Shown: positions 38,523 to 55,957 of the stretch, one piece after another
How the letters are laid out: every line of letters starts with the position of its first letter
Numbering within the stretch: position 1 is the first letter of the stretch
Source: Colius striatus
Lineage: Eukaryota; Chordata; Aves; Coliiformes; Coliidae
Assembly: GCF_028858725.1 (NCBI RefSeq)
Contig: NC_084766.1
Span: 24,096,501-24,160,500 of the forward strand
Reading direction: 5' to 3'
DNA: 64,000 nt
Notes under the pieces: model-generated
The model's database searches: none
Seen by the model: the letters and a program-made list of their open reading frames with translations, nothing else
What the model was told of the DNA's origin: nothing
Position numbers and translations under genes: made by a program

Positions 38523-40140
38523 GGGTACCTCCTTATCAATGCCCCCAATCCACTACTCCTTCCCCTGCATTCTCTCCCACCACAACTAAGAAGCCAGTCC
38601 CCAGCCAGGAACAACCCTGGTCTAGGTTATATCCCCCTGGCCAGACAGTGTCCCCTCCCCACCATCCAGGGCCAGCAGCTCCCCCAGCCTGGCTGCCCGT
38701 GGCTCATGCCAAGCAGCTCCAGCTTTCCACCAGCAGTCCTCACCAGCCAGGACACTCTGGCCCTGAACTGTCTGACCCCATGTACACAAAGGGAGCGGGC
38801 CAGCTCTGTGGCAGCACGGGCCAGCAGCCAGCCCACCAGCCGCCGCGGCTGCAGCCACCATGCCGGGCTTTCCCAGGGGCTGCCCTGGCAGCTGCCCAGC
38901 CCCAGGAGCAGGGATGGGGCCGCTCTGCCCCTCAAAGCCCTTACTCCCAGGAACAGGGTGGGGACCCAGAGGACATCGTGCCCTTGCTTGCTGTGGTTCT
39001 TTCCTCCTGCGGTTTCTAGCATTTTTTAAAAAGAGAAAATAGATGGGAACACTCAGCAGCAGCCTCGGCTCTGCACTGCCCGGCCCCGGTGAGTCAACTG
39101 CGGGCACTGCCACCCACCCTGCACGCTCCTGCCCGGCCCCACCTTGCCGGCAGACGTCAGCCCTGGGTGGGGGGCTGCCAGCACCCTCCCCGGCCCTGCA
39201 CAGCCGAGACAGGCTGCCTTGCACCCACATGTGACGGTCCCCGCACGTGGAGGAGCTGCTGGGGCCGGCGGTGAGGCGCTGGGGTGGCCTGAGGCCAGGG
39301 GCCGTGGCGAGGCGCGTGCCGGCAGAGGCTCGCTACGCCGTGGTCAGGGTTCAAGGGATGCTGGACGCCGGGGCAGATGCTTTCTGCATGACAGCACCTC
39401 TGTGCTTTCCACTGAGATTTCCACTGGCCAAGAGGCCGGAGCGGTGGCCAAGACGGCTCCCAGCTGGCAGCACGGCCAGCGCAGAGAAGGCAGCCACCGC
39501 CATGGGGTCATGACCGCCTCCGCTGCCGCTGAGCTGGGGGACAGCCAGGGGACACGGGGCAGCCACACAAGCCCTCAGCACAGGCCAGGGCAAGACAGCC
39601 ACAACTGAAAACACAAACTGCTAGCAGACGCGGGAGAAAAGCACCGTCCCCATCCCATCTGCCGCTAAGGGCACAGGAGACCCACCAACTGTGGCCCTGA
39701 GTGTTTATGGGGCTACAGAGCAGGAGCGCTGCGGCACATAGAGCTGTTTTTCAGGTGCTGAGACAATGCAGAACAGAGGAGTCAAAAGCAGGCCCCAGCC
39801 GCCTGCCCGCGCCCCTGCCCCGGTGCAGGGCAGGGCAGGAAGCCCCCGGCTCGCCAGGCCCGGCAGCACGGCCACATCAGAGCCCCGCGCCAGCCCGGAA
39901 CGCGGCCCTGCCTGCGCACTGACAACAGCCCCGCTGTTCAGGGCTGCAGCTGCTCTGCGGATGTAAACAGCGTCCCTGCCAGCACATTCCTGCCCGCCGC
40001 CCTGCCCGCCCCACTCCGGGCTGACACCCACCACCTGGGAGGCGTGAACATCCCCGCCGTGGCAGGGCTGCGCACGGCCTCCCCCAGCACACGCAGCCTG
40101 CACACAGGGGCACGCAGAGCCACAGCCCGGCCAGGCAAAT
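38523..40140. other. LOXL4-R3HCC1L convergent intergenic region
   Basis: GC-rich sequence between the 3' ends of two converging genes. A consensus TGAGTCA (AP-1) site is near 39090, and a short T/A stretch at 39021-39042. No repeat family, RNA gene or supported exon was recognised; open frames here are by-products of low stop density in GC-rich DNA. Confidence 0.6.
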
Positions 40141-40153
40141 TAAATAAATGGTA

Positions 40154-40159
40154 TTTATT
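40154..40159 (-). terminator. R3HCC1L: Polyadenylation signal, R3HCC1L
   Basis: tttatt on the + strand (AATAAA on the - strand) about 305 bp beyond the R3HCC1L stop. It sits in a local AT-rich patch (40137-40170) in otherwise GC-rich DNA. Confidence 0.7.
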
Positions 40160-40464
40160 AGCAAAATAAAAGACAGAAACTTTCTCATGAGGCCCTGCCA
40201 AGTGGCATGGGCCGCCCTGCACAGCCCCACGTGTTTGCTGCCGAGCTCCCCGCGTCCTGCTGCTGCTCCCGTGGCAGCACCAGGAGTCCTGTCAGGTCAG
40301 GGCAACAGCACGGCACCAACCAGACTGCCCACTGTCCACCAACCAGGAGCAGCCCGGTGCTTTTCAGTGCACTGCAAGACCCGTCCCAGCTCTGCCTGCC
40401 TGCAGAGAGGGGCCAAGGCACCTCAAAGGGGTTCCCTGTGGGGCAGAGGGTGCAGCCTCCTGGT

Positions 40465-47674
<7,210 letters not shown>

Positions 47675-48199
47675 TGTGCCACCGCTGCCTGCCAAGGAGA
47701 GACACCATCACCACCCTGCCCGTGCCCCAGTAGCCACACAGCTGGGGACATGGTGGGCAGCCCTTGTCCAGGGTGGTGGGTTGGGGTCCCAGCCTGGCAC
47801 CCACCCTCGGTCCCATGGCAGCCAGCAAAGAGCCCCAGTACACCCCCCACAGCAGTGGCTCTGCAGATGGGCTTTGGTGACCAAAGCACCCCACAGCCCT
47901 ACAGCCTTCAGTGGGGTGTACTGGGTGTACTGGGCCCGGAGGAAGCAGAGAAACCCTGGCAGCATCACCACAACACCTGCTTTGCTCCACCAGCCGCTCC
48001 CTAGGACCCTGTAGTCCCAGGGGCCAGCGGCTGTGGCTGAAGCAGGACACAGAGCCCATGCACCATTCATGCTTCAAAACCCAGAGAAACCTCCAGCAGC
48101 CGCAGAACACCCGAAACCAAACCCCAGCCTGGGGACACCCCGGCGCAGGACCACGGCTGCCACCCCGGCACACCGCAGCCCCGCTCACCTGCTGCCCTG

Positions 48200-48560
48200 T
48201 CCCGCCAGAGATTTATTTTTCATCATCTTTGGCAGCAGCAGGCATGCCACGAGCTGCCAGCCCCCCTGTCCCTATAAATATGCATCAGGCAGGGTTTATG
48301 GAGACGGATGGCGCGGGGGGGCTGCGCTGTGGTTGAGGGGAAGGCAGCGCGGGGCCGGGCCGGGGCCCCGTGATTAATCACTGCCCACTCCGTTTAGGGG
48401 GATTCATCACGGGCCACTGTCAGGTAAATCACTGGAAAAACACCTCTTCAGTAATTAATGTGAAGTGACGGATGGACAGCCCCCGGGCCCATTAATCTGG
48501 ACCATCAGCGCCGACTGAGATTATGAATGTCAGGATGCATAAACTGCCAGCGGATCAATA
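48200..48560. promoter_or_regulatory. Candidate conserved regulatory block
   Basis: An AT-rich, homeodomain-motif-dense block in GC-rich surroundings, inside the presumed first intron of R3HCC1L. Features are tataaatatgcat (48273-48285), the perfect 12-bp palindrome GTGATTAATCAC (48370-48381), several attaat/taatta cores and 'ggaaaaacacctcttcagtaa'. It resembles a developmental enhancer. No exon or repeat family is recognised. A similar block lies at about 49010-49165. Confidence 0.35.
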
Positions 48561-51031
48561 GGGCCAGGAATCCATCCAAGGCTCTCATTTCCGAGGCACC
48601 TCCGGTACATTAGCCTCCCCTCCACGCAGCCCCCGGCCGAGGCGCGAACGTTCCCCACGGCCCCTCGCCGACAGCCGGCGGCGGTGCCGGGAAGGCGAGG
48701 GGAGGCCAACCGCCAGCTGGAAAGAGGCCGGGGCTGCCCGTGCCGTGCCGCATCGTCCCCTCCTCCCGGCGGATGGGCGGACAGATGGACGGCTGCCTCC
48801 GTGTGATGGACAGGTCTCTCGTAGCTCTCTGGAAACCACCGGCAAGCCCGGGTAGCACAGTCCTCCCCAGCATCACCGTGGCGCCCGTTCCTGCGCCACG
48901 TGCCGTGCCACACTCCTGCCCACGTCTGTGGCACGCGGCGCAGGCACGGGTGCCATGGTGATGCTGGGCACCGTCCCGGGGCTGCCCTGACCATTTTTCT
49001 GTCTCCACAGCTCTTGTCATTTTTTTTTCCCCTCTTTGATACACTAATTTTGCTGGCAGAACGATCCCCTTTATCTTTATCGACCAGGAGAAAGGAACGT
49101 ATCCTACAAACCCTCCAAGGCCTGGATTAGTCATTTTTCATCACCGAGGCATGATACATTTTCTCACCGAGCGGCAGCTCAGGTGCTAGAGGGGAGGAGG
49201 CAGGAGGAGCCTCCCTGGCACCACCATTTCCAACCACGTAGCACTTCCAGCTGCACCAGAGCACATTCTGTTAAAGGATTTTTCCCAGCCAAGGCCAGAG
49301 TCCCAGCCCATGGGACATCACCCAACACCTCGCAGGGGCTCACTGATGCTCCCAGGCTCTGCTTCCCAAGAATCTCCAGCACGGGGAGCAGCCAGGAGCA
49401 GCACTGCTCCACGCACATCCCCAGTCACCTCCAAGAAGAGCCTTCACACACACAGGATTTATGGGCTCCTCGAAAGCTCGCCGTTCACCTTGCCTCACCC
49501 TCCAAAGCAGATGGTGCGGCATTAGTCAGACGGCTGTCGCTGGGAGCATCCTCTCCCTCCACAGCTTTGCCTCTGCCTGCCGCACGCTGCCGGGGAAGAG
49601 TCGCTTCCCGCAGCCCTGGGACATGCATGGCAAGGTGGTGGATGGCCCATGCTGGCAGGGATGCTGCAGCACTTTGTTTTTTCCCCACAGGGCAGCAAAG
49701 CTCCTGCCCCCAGCCTATTACACACTTCATTGACACTATGGCCATGCGTCGGCACTGACCGATTTCACACTCCGAGAGGCAGAGCAACAGCCCTGGCTTC
49801 AGGTCTCATTCACACTACGCTGGGCAGGGCAACCCTGACACTTCCAGGCCCTGGGACAGAGCTCTCCCCGCAATGCCTGATCCCCAAAGGGCCCATGTGC
49901 TGCCTTGCTTTTCAAAGCCAGCTAGCAAAATAGCTTGGCACTACAGTATCAAGCAGGGAAAGGCAGTCCCAGAACAGGCATGCCACGGTAACATGGTAAA
50001 AGTGGCAGTGGGAGCCTTGCCCAGCTGCCTGGCACATAATGCCAGCCAGCCTGGTGCAAAACAGCCCAGCACGGTCAGCAGGATGCTGGAGCATCAGTCA
50101 GGAGGTAGCCAGGGCTCCCCACAGGCACAGGCTCCCCTCACACTGTCCCTGAGAACACGCTGCTCATGGGGAGCTTTTGCTCATGGCATGAGTTTGTGAG
50201 GTCTCAAAGCAGCTGCCCAGATGACATATCAGCCTGTGTTTCTCCTCTAGCAACCATCCACAGCACAGATAAGATTTGCTCCTTGATTTCTCTGTCTCCT
50301 GTCCAGAGAAGGACCCTACAAACAATAGCAAGTCAGGGCTGAGCACGTTGCAGACCCCTACTCGATGCTGCACAGTGCATCGCCAGTCCCTTCACCACCT
50401 GCCTCCCTGCCCAGACACCTACCACGCAGCTCCCACTGCAAAGCCAGGGCTCCTGCCACCTTCACCATGCCAGGATGCCAGGATGTCAGCCCTGGGCACG
50501 GAACGTGGGCTGCGGGGCTCACACGGAGCAAGCCAGTTCCCGGAAAAGTTTCGGTGCCACCCAGCACCCTCCCAGCAGGCTGCCGCATTTCCTGGCAGGG
50601 AGCTGTATTTTTAGCCTTCGAGGTTTCTAATTCCACTCAATCCATACTCCCATCAATAGAGCAGATAACCTTAAAGTCTTAAGGGTGAACAGGGACAGCA
50701 GCACGGGGGGTCCGGTAGCCTTGGGGGATGGCACAACCTCAGCATGCAGCTCCCGCACCCTCAATGTCACTTTTTACAATCTGACGCAGGTCGGGCTCTT
50801 TGGAGGGGAAAAAAATAACTATCATAACAAGACTAATAAAAAGGCAGGTACAAGGAGATTCTAAACAGCCCCGCTGGGGAACTCACCGCTCACAGGGCTC
50901 ATCCCATGCCAGGCACGTGCTGTGGCACACTCGCTGACTGCACAACACCCGTGCCTGGCAGCCTGGGGAAGGACTGTCGAGGTTTTGTCTACCCTACACC
51001 TCTCCCACTCTCCACAGAGCTCCAGCCCAGC

Positions 51032-51935
51032 TGTGTTGGGTTTGCGTGGAGCCATTTCTGGTAACGGGTGGTGGCTCTTGTAAGAAGTTGCTCGAAATCT
51101 TCCCTGGCTCTAAGTCAGACCCAGCACTGGGGCTGAGCCAACTGGGCACGTCCACGGTCACTTTTGAAGAAGAAGTCAGGAGGGTTGTTTCTCCAGGAGG
51201 CAGTGGAAGGAGACACAGAGGGAAGTAACCACGCAGACCTCAAGGTCAGTGAGAGAAGAGAGGAGGACGTGCTGGAGCAGACCCTGCAACCCGTGGAGGG
51301 TAACGGTGGAGCTGAGATCTGCCAGCAGTTCGTGGAGGACCCCACAGCCGATGAGAGACTGTGCCTGGAAAAGGCCATGACTCTGTGGGAAGGCAGCATT
51401 GGAGCAGAATGTGGCTGCTGTGGAGGAGTCACACATTGGAGGAGTTTGTGAGGAGCTCGAGCCCTTGGGAAGGACTCACACACCAGAGAGGCTTGTTAAG
51501 GACTGTGTCCCATAAGAGGGACCCCATGTTGGAGCAAGGGAAGAATGCGAGGATTCCTCCTCCTCTGAGAAGAAAGAAGGGACAGAGGCTATTTGTGATG
51601 GTCTGAGTGCCACCCCTGTTCCCTGCCCCCATGTGCTGTTGAGCAGAGAGGAGGAGAGACACTGGGAGCAGGGAGCTGAGACTGGGAAGAGGAGAGGGTT
51701 GAGGGAAAGAGATCTTAAAGCGCTGGCTGTGTTTTTCTCATCCTGTTGTTTTGCTTCCTTTCTGTTCTGTTCCTAGTTGGTAGTGGATTAAACTTGTTAT
51801 TTTCTTCCCTAAGCTGAATAGTGGAGTCTGTTTTGCCCAGAACTCTTAACTGGTAAGTCCTTCCTGCCCGTGTCTCAATTCACAAGGCCCTTGGTGATCT
51901 TTCCTCTTCCTATCTCACTGGGGCCTCCACCACCC
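51032..51935 (+). mobile_element. Solitary LTR of an endogenous retrovirus (ERVL-like, avian)
   Basis: About 0.9 kb starting 'tgtgttgggtttgcgtgg'. It carries the internal series of imperfect units around 'cccgtggagg...ggagcag' and a downstream polyadenylation region (ggattaaacttgttatttt, then gagtctgttttgccc), which I recognise from common solitary LTRs of birds. No gag, pol or env sequence accompanies it. The right boundary is uncertain and the target-site duplication was not resolved. It lies antisense in the presumed R3HCC1L intron 1. Confidence 0.75.
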
Positions 51936-52301
51936 CCTGGTGGACTGGGGTTGGGGGGTGAGGGTGAGCAAGCAGCTGCACAGTGCTTCATTGCCACCTG
52001 GGCCCAGCTCACATAGCAGGTGACAGGGCCAGGGAAGGAGTTGCATAGCTGGAGAGGAGATGAGAGCAAAGGGCAGAACACAAAGCCAGTAGCACATAGA
52101 AAAGCAAAGCGCTTCAAGGAGCAGAGAGCCACATCCTGACCAATGCCTGCCCACAGCCCTGCAGGCTTTAAGACATCCCTGTCCCCTGCTGCCAGGAGAA
52201 AGATGCTCTCTAGCAGCCAGAGAAAATGCTGGCCACAAAAGAAGGCAACAAAGACGTCAAAGACACTGGGGAAAGAGAGATTTAAATCGTGCCTTTCATT
52301 T

Positions 52302-52354
52302 GTGATGCTCTTAGGAGATACCTGGAACAGATGCTCTTAGGAGATATCTGGAAC
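52302..52354 (+). repeat. 26-bp tandem duplication
   Basis: gatgctcttaggagatacct is repeated once with a single c-to-t change (gatgctcttaggagatatct), each copy followed by ggaaca. A recent small duplication. Confidence 0.85.
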
Positions 52355-53879
52355 AGGAGAAGGGGAACATTTCAGACAGGAGAAGGATTTCTAAGTGAAT
52401 AGTGTCCCCTCACAGCTGCAAGGGGAAAAAGGGACAACAAACCAGCAGGAGTTAACAGCCAGAGAGCTGAGGAGAATACAAAGGACTTTACAAATATACC
52501 CGGGCAGAATCAGCACAAAAGTGAAAAAGTCTATTAATAAACAAGAAGGGAGAGAAAATTAATGATGGCTCAAAAATAAAGATGACTCAAAAGGGCAAAA
52601 TTACTGTTTTTAACCAGAAAAAATGCAAATGAGGCAGAGGCCTCATAAAAGCAGCTGCAGTGAAAGCAAAAACAGCATCTCCACATCAACACGGTCACCT
52701 GGCCGGTGCGGCCAGCGCCGACACAGACCAATTAACCCACCGACACACGTGCAGTGCCAAGAAGAAACCAGGGCCCTGGTGCCAGGCAAAGCAAACCAGG
52801 AGGCAATTTTTCTGTGTGAGAAAGGACAATAAAACTGCAGGCAGGAGAACGATAAACCCTGTGCCCATCCCTAGCATGGAACAAATGTGTGCAGGAAGGA
52901 ACCCGCACCTCCACAACAGGCTCCTGGATGGCGCACGTTGGCTTGCCCAGCGGGAGTTACTTCAGAAGAACTGCTGGGCAAAGCTTTTGGATAAGGTAAG
53001 CAAGACGCAGTTTAGATGAACTTCAGGGTAACACTTTATACCATCTCCCAAACTTTCCCTTGACTACTGAATGTTATTTAAACTTGAAGATGATGTGGAG
53101 CTGAGAGGTGTCGCAAACGCCAGCTAGAGCAACCGTCCAAATGACCTGAGAAATGTAGTCAGGAAACAAACCCAGACCCATGGGATCTGGGAAAATTAAG
53201 GTAAAATAACCCAAAACAGCTACTTGGTGGACAGGAGCAGCCTGGAAAGCAAGGCCCAGAACCTCACAGTGCACTGAGGCCAGAAAACAAGTGGCCAAGG
53301 AGGCCACCTCAAAACGCACCTCAAAAAGCTCATCACCAGCATCGTGTCAAGGGCCACATCAGGGCTACAACAGCCCCACAATGGACAGCATGAAGGATGG
53401 AGGGGCCACTGAGGGCAGGCAGGCAGGCAGGCAGCTGTGAAACACGGCATCCAGCGTTTGGGAGCACCAGGCACACGTTTTATGAGCCACAGGAGCCTGG
53501 TGCAGTGAGGGCACACAGATGCCGTATAACTCCCCTGCCCTCGAGGGCTGTCACTGCCCCCATCGCCCTGTAACTCACTAAGTTGGGGAGAGTTATGGGT
53601 CTGCAATGTGCCAAGTTACCCAGGTGCTTGGGGACCTGTGTGCTAGTGGAGTTGGGGACAAGGCTAGGAAATGAGGTGGGGATGAGGGCAGGCACATGAG
53701 GTGCGGGTCAGGGCAGGGACATGGTGGGGGCGGGGGGGGGGTGGTCAAGACTGAGACGGGGAAGAGGGACAAGGCAGGGACACGGGGTGGGAGTTAAGGC
53801 TGGGACAGGATGTTGAGGTCTGGCAGGGACATAGGGTGGGGGTCAGGGCATAAAGTAGGGGTCGGGGCTGGGATCGGGG

Positions 53880-54420
53880 GTGCGGAAGAGGGGTCCAGGG
53901 GCACAGCGTGCAGCCCGGGGAGCGCGCAGCGCACACGGCGTGCAGCCCGGGAGCGGGCAGCCCGGGAGCGGGCAGGACGTGTCCCCCGGGCCGCCGTGCC
54001 TCCGCCGCGAGCACCGCGCCGGGCCGCCCGCCAGACCCCGCCGTTACCAGTGGCCGCGCCGAGTCCCCCGCCGCTCCGCGCCGCCGCCGCCGCTTCCGCC
54101 GCGCCGGGCCCGCCCCGTCCCGCCCCGCCGCGGGGAGCGCCGGGACCTGTAGTGCGGCGCCGGCCCCGCACCGGCCCCGGCACCGGCATCTCTCCGGGCG
54201 GCCGCTGCTCCCCCGCGGGGCAGCCCCGGAGGCGCACGGGCCACCACTACCCCCGGTCCCGGTCCTCGGCGCAGCCCCGGCGCCACTGCTGCCAGTCCTG
54301 CCCCCAGGCAGAGCCAGCAGCTGGGGGAAGGGAGCCGAGGGCAGGGTGGTCGGTGGCTGGGAGGATGATGGACGGAGGGCTGCAGGAGGGAGAGCGACCC
54401 TCGTTCCCGTCCCCAGGTGA
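53880..54420 (-). promoter_or_regulatory. R3HCC1L: CpG island, probable R3HCC1L promoter and exon 1
   Basis: Extremely CpG-rich block. On the - strand a splice donor (ctg|gtaacg) at 54048/54047 could end a non-coding exon 1 that joins the acceptor at about 47689. It lies upstream of R3HCC1L in the right orientation and no other gene is nearby, so assignment is by position. Long open frames here on both strands are expected in CpG islands and are not called. Confidence 0.55.
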
Positions 54421-55169
54421 CCCTACGAGAAGCTGCCGTGGGTTTCCCGTCACTGTTCGCTGTCAGTCACCGGGAGGGAGCAGCGGTGCTGGGCCGGAGA
54501 CCCCCGCTCCCGCCTGCTGGGGGGCACCGGGGGGATTGCCGGGGGCTCAGGCACCCCCAGGCCCATCCAGCGCTGCTGCCGCAGGGCTGCGGGCTGGCCC
54601 CGCACGGCCGCCCCGACACCCAGGCGGGGGAAGGTGTCTGCGCCGGGCAGATTCACTCCACTTCCTTCCTGGGGTTTGGCGAGGAGCAGCCTGCCTGCGC
54701 CCGGCAGATAATGAGCGGGGCCCCGGCGCTCGCACGCTCTCGCAGGCTGTGTGCGCAGCGAGAGGAACGTGCCCGGGACTTAATGAAGCGCTGGTGCTGC
54801 AGAGCACTCCTCTGTGAAGGCCTTGGGCAGGCGGGTGCAGCCGCCCTGGTGTGTCTGGCTGATGGACAGCGGGTCTCTGCTCCCCTTGTCCCTTCCCCAG
54901 GACCGGTGTCTTAATGAGCCGAAGCTCTCAGAGGAAATTCCCAGGCAGCTGCTTCCCAGGCAGCCTCACTGAGAGAGGAGTGATGCCCCAAATCACGCAC
55001 ACTGTCATGTGTGGTGGGACATGAGGCTGCCGCCCAGGCAGCCAGCAGTGAACACAGGTCCCAGAGGCTGTGCAGCTGCTGAGGGACCACGGACCTGCCA
55101 CCCTGGGAAGGTGTCACTGAGTCACTACATGGGGCATCAGTGCGTGGGGCTGTGCCAAGCATCTTGGGG

Positions 55170-55957
55170 AATCACAGAATCCTAGAATGGGTTGGGTTGG
55201 AAGGGACCTTAAAGGTCATGTAGTTCCAACCCATGGACAGGTACACTTTCCACTACATCAGGTTGTTCAAAGCCCCATCCAGTGTGGCCTTGAGCACTTC
55301 CAGGGATGGGGCAGCCACAGCCTCTCTAGTGTCCCACCACCCTTACAGGGAAGAGCTTCTTCCTTACTCCTAATCTCCTCTCAGTTTGCAGCTATTACCC
55401 CTTGTCCTATCGCTACAGGCCCTTATAAAAACTCCCTCTCTGGCTTTCTTGTAGGCCCTTTTAGATACTGGAGGCTGCTAGAAGGTCTCCCAGGAGCCTT
55501 CTCCACGCTGAACAACCCTAATTCTCTTAGCCTATCTGCTTATGAGAGCGGATACAGCTCTCTCATCATGTTCGTGGGCCTCCTCTGGACTTGCTCCAAC
55601 AGCTCTAAGTCCTCTTTATGTTGAGGGTGCCAGAGCTGGAGGCAATACTGCAGGTGGGGTCTCACAAGAGTGCAGAGGAGGGGCAGCATCCTTTCCCTTG
55701 ACCCACTGGCCACGCTTCTTTTGATGCAGCACAAGACATGATTGGCTTTCCAGGCTGCAGGTGCACATTGCTGGGTCACGTTGAGCTTCTTGTCAACCAA
55801 AACCCAAAGTCCTTCTCCTCAGAGCTGCACTCAATCCACTCATCACCCAGACTGTATATGTGCTGTATATGTGCTGGAGATTGGCCTGACCCAAGCACAG
55901 AACCTTGCACTTGGCCTTGTTGAACTTCATGAGCCCTTCTCTCAAGCCTGTCAAGGT
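55170..55957 (-). mobile_element. CR1 LINE, 5'-truncated
   Basis: About 790 bp. Its 3' end is at 55170 ('aatcacagaatcctagaatgg', the reverse complement of the CR1 ATTCTRTG tail). On the - strand 55800-55540 encodes the reverse-transcriptase C-terminal part, including DKKLNVTQQCA, CCIKRSVASGSRE and LVRPHLQYCLQLWHPQHKED. The frame is open for 86 codons but the element is far too short to be active. Confidence 0.93.

Larger units (their letters stand above)
47689..54047 (-). other. R3HCC1L: Presumed R3HCC1L first intron
   Basis: Region between the acceptor before the first coding exon and the candidate CpG-island exon 1. It contains the candidate regulatory blocks at 48.2-49.2 kb, a solitary LTR at 51.03-51.94 kb and a short tandem duplication at 52302-52354. 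The rest (about 52.1-53.8 kb) is A-rich sequence I cannot assign. The intron status depends on the exon 1 prediction. Confidence 0.5.

Noticed and set aside
53070-53330. Possible degenerate reverse-transcriptase remnant (FKLEDDVELRGV-like translation)
   Set aside because: Resemblance to the CR1 'FADDTKL' region is only a few residues with stops nearby; too weak to call without a profile search.
53810-54817. Long + strand open frame (335 codons) across the CpG island
   Set aside because: Low-complexity Pro/Ala/Arg translation caused by GC bias; no domain and no start-context or exon support.
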